Positions 50,701 through 57,739 of a stretch of 64,000 nt of DNA are shown in pieces. The position numbers were made by a program, and so were the translations under genes. The notes under the pieces are model-generated. The model was not told where the DNA came from. It worked only from the letters and a program-made list of their open reading frames with translations, and did no database searches. Source of the DNA: DASXRC01 sp036506495 (GTDB taxonomy: Bacteria; Actinomycetota; Actinomycetes; Mycobacteriales; Micromonosporaceae); assembly GCA_036506495.1 (NCBI GenBank), contig DASXRQ010000232.1, positions 75,411-139,410 of the forward strand, written 5' to 3'. The first letter of the stretch is position 1. Each line of letters starts with the position of its first letter.

Positions 50701-51662
50701 AGGACCGGACGCTGGCCGAGGGCAAGGACCTGGCCGCGCTGCGCGAGCGGCTCCGGCCCCGGATGCGCGAGACGCTGGGCGCGGTCGCGCACGAGGTGGA
50801 GCGCCGCGGCCTTCGGACCTGGGACATCGGTACGCTCCCGCGCACGGTCTCCGCCCAACGGGCCGGGTACGCGGTGACCGGCTATCCGGCTCTGGTCGAC
50901 GACGGCGACAGTGTGGCCGTCCGCGTGCTGGAGACCGAGGCGGAGCAGTGGGCGGCGATGTGGCGAGGCACCCGGCGCCTGCTGCTGCTGACCGTCCCCT
51001 CACCGGTCAAGCTCGTCAACGCGCGGCTGCGCAACGAGGCGAAGCTGGCGCTGAGCCGCAACCCCCACGGCAGCGCCGCCGCGCTGATCGACGACTGCGT
51101 CGCGTGCGCCGTGGACAAGCTGATGGCCGAGGCGGGCGGGCCGGCGTGGGATCCCGCCGGCTTCGGCCAATTGCGCGACAGCGTGCGCGGCTCGCTCGCG
51201 GACACCGTGTTCGGCGTCGTCGAACGGGTGCGGCGGATCCTCGCGATCGCGTACGACCTGGAACGTCGCCTCGCGGCGACCCGAGCGCCGGCCCTGTTGC
51301 CGGCGCTGGCCGACATCCGCTCGCAGCTGTCGGGACTCGTGTACGCCGGATTCGTCGCCGCCACCGGCTGGTGGCGCCTGCCGGATCTGGTCCGGTACCT
51401 GCGGGCCATCGAGCGCCGGCTGGATCGTCTGCCCGACAATCCGCAGCGCGACCGCGAGCAGATGCACACGATCCAGGAGATTCAGCGGGAGTACGCGCGG
51501 CTGCGGGCCCAGCTGCCGCCGAGTGACAACCTGGCGGGGATCCGCTGGATGATCGAGGAGCTGCGGGTCAACTACTTCGCCCAGGCGCTCGGAACGCCGC
51601 AGCCGATTTCGGACCGCCGTATCTACCGAGCGATGGACGACCTGACCGGTCAGACCTCCTAG
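47760..51662 (+). CDS. hrpA: HrpA-type DEAH-box ATP-dependent RNA helicase
   Basis: A 1300-residue DEAH/RHA helicase. Motif I is GETGSGKT (91-98), the DEAH box is at 188-191 (LIIDEAHERS), motif III is SATID, and the QRKGRCGRTSDG segment is motif VI. An HA2 winged-helix domain, an OB-fold domain and the long DUF3418 C-terminal region typical of HrpA follow. The length is normal. HrpA proteins act on structured or stalled-ribosome RNA. A Ser/Glu-rich insert encoded by a 15-bp tandem repeat lies after the first RecA domain (about residue 275-290). Upstream in-frame sequence belongs to the antisense of the LigD-like gene and was excluded. Confidence 0.93.
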   Translation: MTTPADLRARLPELTLRDEFRLRRRLDAAGGSDRGGGLARLVADVDAAERRIAGRRAAVPAVRYPVELPIAEKKDEILAAIRDHQVVIVAGETGSGKTTQLPKICLELGRGVRGLIGHTQPRRLAARTVAERIAEELDTPLGAAVGFQVRFTDRSSDHTLVKLMTDGILLTEIQHDRMLRKYDTLIIDEAHERSLNIDFILGYVKQLLPRRPDLKVVITSATIDPERFSAHFNGAPIIEVSGRTYPVEVRYRPGEDDESDQIQAISDAVEELAAEGSSAEGSPAESSSAEGTGDILVFLSGEREIRDTADALRRLTLPGLEVLPLYARLSIAEQHRVFQPHPGRRVVLATNVAETSLTVPGIKYVVDPGTARVSRYSQRLKVQRLPIEPVSQASANQRKGRCGRTSDGICIRLYSEPDFEERPEFTDPEILRTNLASVILQMTALGLGDLAAFPFIDPPDRRNITDGVNLLHELGALDLDQSDPRQRLTVLGRRLAQLPIDPRLGRMVLESERNGCVREILVIAAGLSIQDPRERPADRQQAAAEKHARFSDKESDFLAYLNLWNYLEDQQRALSSSAFRRMCRAEFLNYLRVREWQDLYAQLRQVTRTLGMSVNDVPADPPRVHQALLAGLLSHIGVFDPEKRDYLGARGARFAVFPGSALFRRTPRWLMAAELVETSRLWARIVAKIEPDWVEPLAGHLVKRQYSEPHWEKKRGSVVAQERVTLYGVPIVTARTVNFGRIDPMLSRELFIRHALVEGDWDTRHAFFHENRALLDEVEDLEHRVRRRDILVDDETLFDFYDRRVGQEVVSARHFDAWWKRTRVATPDLLTFEKSMLVNERAAAVSADDYPDEWVQDELRLPLTYQFEPDAEADGVTVHIPLPVLNRVEAEQFEWQVPGLREELVVALLRSLPKAVRRNLVPAPDYARAALAGVDPGRSPLLPAIARELHRLSGVPVPPGSWQPDRVPDHLRMTFRVVDDEDRTLAEGKDLAALRERLRPRMRETLGAVAHEVERRGLRTWDIGTLPRTVSAQRAGYAVTGYPALVDDGDSVAVRVLETEAEQWAAMWRGTRRLLLLTVPSPVKLVNARLRNEAKLALSRNPHGSAAALIDDCVACAVDKLMAEAGGPAWDPAGFGQLRDSVRGSLADTVFGVVERVRRILAIAYDLERRLAATRAPALLPALADIRSQLSGLVYAGFVAATGWWRLPDLVRYLRAIERRLDRLPDNPQRDREQMHTIQEIQREYARLRAQLPPSDNLAGIRWMIEELRVNYFAQALGTPQPISDRRIYRAMDDLTGQTS
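48582..48631 (+). repeat. 15-bp tandem repeat inside the helicase gene
   Basis: Three copies of GAGGGCTCATCGGCC-like units (48582-48596, 48597-48611, 48612-48626) plus a partial fourth encode EGSSA-EGSPA-ESSSA-EG. The unit length keeps the frame, so copy number could vary without breaking the protein. Confidence 0.8.
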
Positions 51663-51855
51663 CCTCCAGCCCGGTTGTGGCCGCGGGCGGACGGCTGGGT
51701 TGATCAGTCCCCGGTGGCGACAATGTCGGCGGGTTCGATCATGAGTACGGCGGAGCGTTGTGGCACGACGGGGCGGTGCAGCAGCCGTCCTGCTGGTCGT
51801 GCTTGTGCCAGTGGTACTCCTGGCTTCCTGTCGGGTCGCGGGGCGGGGCGTTGAG

Positions 51856-52389
51856 TCAGGCAGCCGGTTGGCTGCTGGTGGTGATCGGGTGCAGGTGCGG
51901 GTTGGCCAAGCGCAGGTAGTCGCGCGTGTCGAGGGCGAGTGAGCGGTCCAGCCGGGCCGCGTTGAAGTAGATCTCCTGGTGGGTGAGCAGTTCCGGGTCG
52001 GTGACGGGTGTCAGGTCGGGGTGAAAGCTGAACGGGAGCATGGTGCCGCTGACGCTGCCGGCCAGGGCTTCGGCCTTGTCGGTTGAGGCGAACGCCGCGT
52101 AGCTTCCACCGGCCAGCGTCTTGAGTGCCTGCAGGTCCACCCGAGCGTCGCCGGGCACCACGGCCAGGTAGTAGCGGCTGGTGCGCTTGCTGGTCTTGAC
52201 CATCACGATCAGGCACTTGGCCGCGCACGCCACCGGATGGCCCCGATAGGCGCTGACCACCTCGGTGCGCCCTTCTGGGACGTGGTCGATGACCCGGTAC
52301 CGCGCGCCCGCGGTGTCAAGCATGGAGATCAGACGCTGGTAGGCATCCCCGGCCGACGCGTCAGCCGAGGCGAAGGGCTGTCCGGTCAA
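51856..52389 (-). CDS. YbaK/EbsC-type aminoacyl-tRNA deacylase
   Basis: A 177-residue YbaK/prolyl-tRNA-editing-domain protein. Typical segments are YRVIDHVPEGRTEVVSAYRG, the ACAAKCLIVMVK strand with the conserved lysine, VDLQALKTLAGGSYAAFA and the GSVSGTMLPFSF loop near the C-terminal third. Such proteins hydrolyse mischarged tRNAs. The reading frame begins at TTG (52389), 3 bp after the ArsR stop; an ATG at 52323 is an alternative start that would lose 22 residues. Cotranscribed with the ArsR gene. The 51663-51855 stretch after it has only a weak 6-bp hairpin at 51666-51698. Confidence 0.8.
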   Translation of the reverse strand: MTGQPFASADASAGDAYQRLISMLDTAGARYRVIDHVPEGRTEVVSAYRGHPVACAAKCLIVMVKTSKRTSRYYLAVVPGDARVDLQALKTLAGGSYAAFASTDKAEALAGSVSGTMLPFSFHPDLTPVTDPELLTHQEIYFNAARLDRSLALDTRDYLRLANPHLHPITTSSQPAA

Positions 52390-52392
52390 CGC

Positions 52393-52695
52393 TCACCACG
52401 CTTCCTGGAACATCTTCTTCACCTGCGCGATGCGTCGCTCGTCACGGCGGTAGAACGTCCACTGCTTGATGCGCTTGGCCCTCAGCAGTCCGGTTGCGGT
52501 CAGCAGCTTCAGGTGCTCACTGGCCGTGGGCTGGCTGACGCCGAGTTTGTCCGCGATGAACACCGAACAGACGCCGTCGTTGACCAGGTCCCCGTCGCGC
52601 TGGGGTGGGAAGTGGGCTACGGGGTCGGCCAGCCAGACAAGAATCGCCAGCCGCTTCTCGTTACCCAGGGCCTTCAGCACCCCGACATCCAGCAC
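52393..52695 (-). CDS. ArsR/SmtB-family transcriptional regulator
   Basis: A 100-residue winged-helix regulator. ALGNEKRLAILVWL is the ArsR opening, and VFIADKLGVSQPTASEHLKLLTATGLLRAKRIKQWTFYRRD is the helix-turn-helix and wing. No CxC metal site of the ArsR/SmtB kind is seen in the recognition helix (one Cys precedes it), so it may sense something other than metal. GTG at 52695 is leaderless. It is followed after 3 bp by the YbaK gene, suggesting control of a tRNA-editing enzyme. Confidence 0.85.
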   Translation of the reverse strand: MLDVGVLKALGNEKRLAILVWLADPVAHFPPQRDGDLVNDGVCSVFIADKLGVSQPTASEHLKLLTATGLLRAKRIKQWTFYRRDERRIAQVKKMFQEAW

Positions 52696-52744
52696 GTAGG
52701 GAGTTTGCCAACTTCCTAACTACGTGTCAATCCTGCGCTACGTG
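52693..52744 (-). promoter_or_regulatory. promoter and operator of the ArsR-YbaK operon
   Basis: On the minus strand TTGACA (52730-52725), 17 bases, CAAACT (52707-52702), then six bases to the GTG at 52695 form a leaderless promoter. CACGTAG (52693-52699) and CTACGTG (52720-52726) flank it as an inverted repeat, with a third CTACGTG at 52738-52744. These are likely ArsR binding sites that overlap the promoter. Confidence 0.6.
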
Positions 52745-52847
52745 TTACCGCCGCCGTGAGTCACCCACACATCAGCCAGCTTCTACATAACGATCCCGGG
52801 CTGGAGTACTAGACGCCCGGAAGCTCGCGGACGGTGCGGTGGCGGGC

Positions 52848-53330
52848 TCAATCTGAGCCAACCTGGTTGTCGAGGAGGATGGCCAGCTCGTGGGCGAGCG
52901 TGCCCAGGCTCTCGCCACGGTATACACCGGCCAGCTCGTCGAGCAGCCGAGCCACAACCTCCGCCTGGGCGGCCGTCAGCACGGGCTGATGTCCCGCCGG
53001 CCGGCCACCCTGGGTAATCTGAGCTCGCAGCCGCGCGGCATACTCGTCGCGGTTCAGCGGGTTACCGGCCCGGTCCCGAATGGCTGCGGTCGGACGTGGC
53101 GGGGCCACATCCGAGACCGTGCTGAACTCGGCGTGCTCGGGGCAATAGTCGGTCCCGCGGACCGGGTCGTAAATCCAGCCAACGGCGTGGTCACGAGCCC
53201 AGGACCGAGCATCAGAGTCATTCCGCCACTGCTCGGCAGCTGGCGGCTCCAATTGGACCGGACATCCCGGTACGTCGCAACTGAGCACTACTCGTCGCAG
53301 CGTGCTCGCGCCGGAGAGGTGGATGCTCAC
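52848..53330 (-). CDS. hypothetical protein with a putative Cys/His zinc site
   Basis: A 160-residue protein I do not recognise. Near the N-terminus LSCDVPGCPVQL (Cys-x4-Cys) and YCPEHAEF (Cys-x2-His) could bind one zinc ion, a layout used by small actinobacterial proteins of unknown function. The C-terminal third is helical (PVLTAAQAEVVARLLDELAGVYRGESLGTLAHELAILLD). The reading frame opens with GTG at 53330. A TAAGGT box lies 18 bp upstream. No partner gene is evident. Confidence 0.55.
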   Translation of the reverse strand: MSIHLSGASTLRRVVLSCDVPGCPVQLEPPAAEQWRNDSDARSWARDHAVGWIYDPVRGTDYCPEHAEFSTVSDVAPPRPTAAIRDRAGNPLNRDEYAARLRAQITQGGRPAGHQPVLTAAQAEVVARLLDELAGVYRGESLGTLAHELAILLDNQVGSD

Positions 53331-53395
53331 CGCTGCTCGCTCTCTCGTACCTTAGTGAACCGGCGCGACGGGCCGCCTCAAGGCGGGCTGTCTTC

Positions 53396-53439
53396 GTTTC
53401 CGGGATACCCCGAACTCTACGCCCCGTACTTCCGGAAAC
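53396..53439 (-). terminator. weak hairpin in the gap after the TetR gene
   Basis: GTTTCCGG (53396-53403) pairs with CCGGAAAC (53432-53439). It lies about 140 bp past the TetR stop. The 53331-53580 stretch has no gene I can support. Confidence 0.3.
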
Positions 53440-53580
53440 CCACGACGTACCCATCCACCGACGCTGAGCATCGACATCCGACTACGGCGCGCCCAGAGCG
53501 TCCAAACTGGACCGACGCTGATACCAACCCCGCTCTGTTCCTCGAGCTGCTACCGGTCGACCATTGAGCATTTCTCGCGA

Positions 53581-54276
53581 TCAGTCCGCGGCGCTGCCCT
53601 GGCGGGTCAGGCCGTCGAGTACCCGGGTGAGGCCCCAGATGAACTGCTCGGTGGTGATATACCGGGCCATGGTGGTTGCCGTCGCCGCGGTCCGCGGGTG
53701 GCGGTCGGAGGCGGCGGCGGTGAAGCCGACGAGCCGGGTGGCTACGCGTTCGTCTTCCGGCGGCGGTGGTCCGGAGTGTTCGAGTTCGGCGGTTTCGAGA
53801 GCGATGGATCCAAGCACGTAGGTGACAAATACGTGCGAGGCGCGGGCGGCGTCGACGGGTTCGAGTCCGGCGTCGGCGAAGACCTCGAGGAGCCGTTCGC
53901 CGAGGGCCACGGCGTTCGGCCCGTCCATTCGGCCGCTCAGCAGTAGGCTCACCGCTCCGGGGTGGGATAACAGGTCCGTTCTGAATTCGAGGGCCAGGGA
54001 CTGCAGGCGTTGTCGCCAGGGGCGGGTCCGGTTTGTGAGCCCGGCGAGGTCGACCGTGCTGAGGAGCCGTTCGACGAGTGCCCGCAGCACCGCCGCCTTG
54101 CCGGGGAAGTAGGTGTACACCGCGTTCGGCGCCACTCCCACGCGCGCGGCGATGCCACGTATTGTCACCGTGCGGGCCCCGCCGTCGCTGAGCAGGTTCT
54201 GCGCGGCGTCGAGGATCATCTGATCGCTCAGCGTTCCCCTCGGCCCGGGACGGCGTCGCTGCGACATCTGCGCCAC
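53581..54276 (-). CDS. TetR/AcrR-family transcriptional regulator
   Basis: A 231-residue repressor. The helix-turn-helix spans LSDQMILDAAQNLLSDGGARTVTIRGIAARVGVAPNAVYTYFPGKAAVLRALVERLL (about residues 14-70), and the C-terminal ligand domain is of the TetR_C type with ALEFRTDLLSHPGAVSLLLSG. GTG at 54276 has GGAGG seven bases upstream. Three TGTAC-type sites in its promoter point to autoregulation. The divergent SnoaL-like gene is the nearest possible target. Confidence 0.85.
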   Translation of the reverse strand: MAQMSQRRRPGPRGTLSDQMILDAAQNLLSDGGARTVTIRGIAARVGVAPNAVYTYFPGKAAVLRALVERLLSTVDLAGLTNRTRPWRQRLQSLALEFRTDLLSHPGAVSLLLSGRMDGPNAVALGERLLEVFADAGLEPVDAARASHVFVTYVLGSIALETAELEHSGPPPPEDERVATRLVGFTAAASDRHPRTAATATTMARYITTEQFIWGLTRVLDGLTRQGSAAD

Positions 54277-54305
54277 GTGCCTGCCTCCTCTCCCTTGACG
54301 TGCGG

Positions 54306-54356
54306 CTGTACAGGGTACAGACTGAACATTGTACAGAAATTTGTACGACGTACAAA
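54306..54356. promoter_or_regulatory. TetR operators TGTAC-N3-GTACA
   Basis: Two palindromes share the half-site TGTAC with a 3-base centre: CTGTAC-AGG-GTACAG at 54306-54320 and TTTGTAC-GAC-GTACAAA at 54340-54356. A third TTGTACA lies between them (54329-54335). On the minus strand TACAAT (54335-54330) could be the -10 of the TetR gene, so bound repressor would cover the promoter. Confidence 0.65.
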
Positions 54357-54604
54357 CTAGGCTGATTCCATGGGTCGTCCAGACCAGGCGCCACGCTAGC
54401 CGAGTAAATCGTTGCCAGGCGCGGGCGCGACCGAGCTGGACTGCACCGGCCAAGCACGCAGTCGGGACCCGCACGAGCCATCAACCATGGCCGCCCACGC
54501 GGTTGGCGACGTCGAAGGTTGGCGCCGCGGCACCGCACGGTCCCGCCGCCAACCGGCTACGGGACTCCACACACGAAGTCCACTCAGCACAAGGAGGCAC
54601 GACA

Positions 54605-55042
54605 ATGACACCAGACGAGCGCAAGGGCATGGTTCGCCGGTTAACCGACGAACTCTGGAACAAGGGCAACCTCGACGTCTGTGACGAGGTGTTCGCCGCG
54701 CACTGTTCCTTCCACGACCCGAGCTTCCCTGTCGAGGGGGTTGCGGGAATGAAGGAGCAGGTGCGTCAACTGCGGGCGGCCAACCCCGACCTGCACCTGG
54801 ATGTCCACGACATCCTCGCGGACGACGACATGACCGCCGCCCGGTGGACCATGGGCGGCACCTCCCGCGGGGAGTTCCGCGGCCTGCCGGCGACCGGCAA
54901 GACGTACGTGATGACCGGCATGACCATCGACAAGTGGGAGGGCGACCGGATCGTCGAGGAATGGATCAACTACGACCTGCTCGGCGGTCTCCAGCAACTC
55001 GGGATCATCCCCGAGTTGGCGCGGCAGGAGGCCACCGGCTGA
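54605..55042 (+). CDS. SnoaL-like/NTF2-fold polyketide cyclase family protein
   Basis: A 145-residue protein of the SnoaL-like ester cyclase group: RLTDELWNKGNLDVCDEVFAAHCSFHDPS, then MKEQVRQLRAANPDLHLDVHDILADDDMTAARWTMGGTSRGEF and a final WINYDLLGGLQQLGIIP. NTF2-like folds of this type catalyse aldol cyclisations or have unknown roles outside polyketide clusters; no polyketide genes are near. ATG at 54605 has AAGGAGG. It is divergent from the TetR gene across 328 bp; 54361-54604 holds nothing else I can support. Confidence 0.75.
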   Translation: MTPDERKGMVRRLTDELWNKGNLDVCDEVFAAHCSFHDPSFPVEGVAGMKEQVRQLRAANPDLHLDVHDILADDDMTAARWTMGGTSRGEFRGLPATGKTYVMTGMTIDKWEGDRIVEEWINYDLLGGLQQLGIIPELARQEATG

Positions 55043-55061
55043 ACCGAGAAGCGATGACGAG

Positions 55062-55097
55062 TCAACTGGCCGGACCCACAAGGGCCCGGCCAGTTGA
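55062..55097 (+). terminator. strong hairpin after the SnoaL-like gene
   Basis: TCAACTGGCCGG (55062-55073) pairs perfectly with CCGGCCAGTTGA (55086-55097), with CCC/GGG pairing further in. It starts 20 bp after the stop and is followed by a T-rich stretch. Confidence 0.75.
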
Positions 55098-55161
55098 TGT
55101 TGATTTGCCACCGAGATTGCCTGCCTCACTGCCGAAGCCCCAGCGGGGTGACGGTTTACCC

Positions 55162-55186
55162 GATTGGTCCGGGACGGACCGGGTAC
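55162..55186 (+). promoter_or_regulatory. SigB/SigF-type promoter before the ClpC-like gene
   Basis: GATT (55162-55165), 15 bases, GGGTAC (55181-55186) has the same spacing and -10 as the sites before the sigma operon and the anti-sigma gene. It lies 30 bp before the ATG at 55217. The spacer contains the palindrome GGTCCG-GGA-CGGACC (55166-55180), a possible additional operator. Confidence 0.6.
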
Positions 55187-55216
55187 GTGTGGGAGTTTGA
55201 AGGGGAGGAGGCAGCG

Positions 55217-57739
55217 ATGACGGGTGGACCGTGGGAGCCTGGCGGCGGCGGAACGTGGGACGACCTATTCGCTCGGTTCTTCGGGTCGGGCGAGCCGCGG
55301 CGGCCATTGAACCGGATCGACATCACGCGGCTCATGAGCGCCGAGGCGCGCCAACTGGTCGTCGACGCGGCACAGCGTGCGTCCGAGTTGGGCAGCGCCG
55401 ACCTCGACACCGACCATCTGCTCTGGGCGGCGTTGCGGCGCGAGCCGCTGCGTGACCTCCTCCGCCGCTCGGGCGCGGATCCGGACACGCTCGCCGGGCA
55501 GCTCGATCGGGCGCCGACCGGCGAATCCCGGCCCGTGGTCGCGATCTCCCTGACGCCGGCGAGCAAGCGCGCGTTGCTCGAGGCGCATCAGATCGCTCGC
55601 GCCGGCGGCGCCACGTACATCGGACCCGAGCACATCCTCCTGGCGCTCGCGCTCAACGCGGAGTCCTCGGCAGGCCGGGCGTTGCAGGCGGGACGCAACG
55701 GCCCGCAGTTGTTGCGCGCGGCGGCCACGGCCGAGCGTGGCGCGGCAGGCGAGACCGGTACGCCGAACGTGGACCGGTTCGGTCAGGACCTGACGGCGCG
55801 CGCCCGGGAGGGCCGGGTGGACCCGGTGATCGGGCGCGCCGAGGAGATCGAGCAGGCCGTCGAGGTGCTCTCGCGGCGTACCAAAAACAATCCGGTCCTG
55901 ATCGGCGAGGCCGGCGTCGGCAAGACGGCGATCGTGGAGGGGCTGGCCCAGCGGATCGTGGAGGGTGACGTACCCCGGACGCTGGAGGGCAAGCGGGTCG
56001 TCCAGCTCGACCTGGCCGGGCTCGTCGCCGGCACCCGCTACCGCGGCGACTTCGAGGAGCGGCTCAAGAACGTCATCGACGAGATCCAGGTACACAGCGA
56101 CGAGCTGATCATTTTCCTCGACGAGCTGCACACGCTCGTCGGCGCGGGTTCCGGCGGTGGCGGCGAGGGCACGATGGACGCCGGAAACATGCTCAAGCCC
56201 GCGCTCGCACGCGGCGAGCTGCGGGTGGTCGGTGCGACGACGCTCGACGAGTACCGCAAGTCGATCGAGAAGGACGCGGCGCTGGCCCGCCGGTTCCAGC
56301 CGATCCTGGTGCCGGAGCCGACGGTCGCGGACACGATCGCGATCCTGCAGGGGCTGCGCGACCGGTACGAGGCCTACCACCAGGTGCGGTTCACCGACGA
56401 GGCGCTGATAGCGGCCGCGGAGCTGTCCGAGCGATACATCACCGATCGGTTCCTGCCGGACAAGGCGATAGACCTCATAGACCAGGCCGGCGCCCGGATC
56501 CGGCTGCGCACCAAGACGCCCGGCGCCGATCGGCGCGACCTGGAGCGCCGCATCGAACAGCTGCGCCGCGACAAGGCGCAGGCGGTGGCCGACGAGCAGT
56601 ACGAGCGCGCGTCGCAGCTGCGCGACGAGCTGACCGGGTTGGAGCGGCGGCTCGACGGGCCGGTCGACGCCGAGGGCGCCGCCGTGCCGGAGGTCACCGC
56701 CGATGACATCGCCGAGGTCGTGTCGCGGGTGACCGGCATCCCGGTCAGCCAGCTCACCGAGGAGGAGCGCGAGCGGCTCAACCGGCTGGAGGAGCACCTC
56801 CACCAGCGGGTGGTGGGCCAGGATGACGCGGTCCGGTCGGTGGCCGAGGCGGTGCGCCGGTCGCGCGCCGGCATGTCCGACCCGAACCGGCCGATCGGCA
56901 GCTTCCTGTTCCTCGGCCCGACCGGCGTCGGCAAGACCGAGCTCGCCCGCGCGCTGGCACAGGCGCTCTTCGGCGACCAGGACCGCATGGTCCGCCTGGA
57001 CATGAGCGAGTTCCAGGAGCGGCACACGGTCAGCAGGCTCGTCGGGGCGCCGCCCGGCTACGTCGGGTACGAGGAGGCCGGGCAGCTCACCGAGGCGGTG
57101 CGGCGCCGGCCGTACGCGGTCGTGCTGCTCGACGAGATTGAGAAGGCGCACCCCGACGTGTTCAACGTCCTGCTGCAGGTGCTCGACGATGGTCGGCTCA
57201 CGGACAGCCAGGGTCGCACGGTCAGCTTCAAGAACGCGGTCCTCATCATGACCAGCAACGTCGGGTCCGACCTTATCGCCGGCCAGCGGCGCGCGGTGGG
57301 CTTCGGCGGCGACGCGGACCGCGCGGGTGGCTCGGACGGCCCCGACGACGCACTCCGCGAGCAGTTGATGCGCCGCCTGCAGGAGGTCTTCCGGCCCGAG
57401 TTCCTGAACCGGATCGACGAGATCATCGTGTTCCGCCGGCTCGAGCCGGACCAGCTGCGCCAGATCACCGAGCTGATGCTCGAGGACACCCGGCGCCGGC
57501 TGCACGCCCAGGACATCACGGTCGAGTTCACCCCGGCCGCGATCGATTGGCTGACCGAGCGCGGCTACCAGCCCGAGTTCGGGGCGCGGCCGATGCGTCG
57601 CACCATCCAGCGCAACGTCGACAACGAGCTCTCGCGGATGGTGCTCGACGGGAGCCTGAACCCCGGCCAGCACGTGAGGGTGGATGTCGCCGACGGTCGG
57701 CTTGCGTACCGGCCGGAACCGGTCCCGGCGCACCCTTAG
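55217..57739 (+). CDS. ClpC-like AAA+ unfoldase (Clp ATPase)
   Basis: An 840-residue Hsp100 protein with two AAA+ modules: Walker A at 230-237 (GEAGVGKT) and 567-574 (GPTGVGKT), LIIFLDELHT as first Walker B. The N-terminal repeat domain is ClpC-like, and a short middle domain holds the UVR-like YERASQLRDEL segment, so it is ClpC-type rather than ClpB. The tripeptide Val-Gly-Phe (694-696) occupies the ClpP-docking loop position, suggesting a ClpP partner. A Gly-rich stretch (TGGPWEPGGGGTWDD) at the N-terminus is unusual. GGGGAGGAGG lies before the ATG. It is probably a second, stress-induced paralogue. Confidence 0.9.
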   Translation: MTGGPWEPGGGGTWDDLFARFFGSGEPRRPLNRIDITRLMSAEARQLVVDAAQRASELGSADLDTDHLLWAALRREPLRDLLRRSGADPDTLAGQLDRAPTGESRPVVAISLTPASKRALLEAHQIARAGGATYIGPEHILLALALNAESSAGRALQAGRNGPQLLRAAATAERGAAGETGTPNVDRFGQDLTARAREGRVDPVIGRAEEIEQAVEVLSRRTKNNPVLIGEAGVGKTAIVEGLAQRIVEGDVPRTLEGKRVVQLDLAGLVAGTRYRGDFEERLKNVIDEIQVHSDELIIFLDELHTLVGAGSGGGGEGTMDAGNMLKPALARGELRVVGATTLDEYRKSIEKDAALARRFQPILVPEPTVADTIAILQGLRDRYEAYHQVRFTDEALIAAAELSERYITDRFLPDKAIDLIDQAGARIRLRTKTPGADRRDLERRIEQLRRDKAQAVADEQYERASQLRDELTGLERRLDGPVDAEGAAVPEVTADDIAEVVSRVTGIPVSQLTEEERERLNRLEEHLHQRVVGQDDAVRSVAEAVRRSRAGMSDPNRPIGSFLFLGPTGVGKTELARALAQALFGDQDRMVRLDMSEFQERHTVSRLVGAPPGYVGYEEAGQLTEAVRRRPYAVVLLDEIEKAHPDVFNVLLQVLDDGRLTDSQGRTVSFKNAVLIMTSNVGSDLIAGQRRAVGFGGDADRAGGSDGPDDALREQLMRRLQEVFRPEFLNRIDEIIVFRRLEPDQLRQITELMLEDTRRRLHAQDITVEFTPAAIDWLTERGYQPEFGARPMRRTIQRNVDNELSRMVLDGSLNPGQHVRVDVADGRLAYRPEPVPAHP

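Noticed and set aside
51704..51855. Minus-strand frame ending in a plausible-looking tail, possibly a gene remnant
   Set aside because: Most of the frame is a shadow of the YbaK gene; the 50 extra residues match nothing I can name.
51760..51942. Short lipoprotein-like frame (hydrophobic run ending in SC)
   Set aside because: It overlaps the 3' end of the YbaK gene antisense, has mixed third-position bases unlike real genes here, and lacks a ribosome site.
53331..53580. Possible gene in the gap between the hypothetical protein and TetR gene
   Set aside because: All frames are Arg/Pro-rich or short, without start signals or family features.
54294..54318. GGGTAC within the TetR operator region as a stress promoter
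   Set aside because: No GNNT at spacing 14-16; the bases are explained by the TGTAC palindrome.
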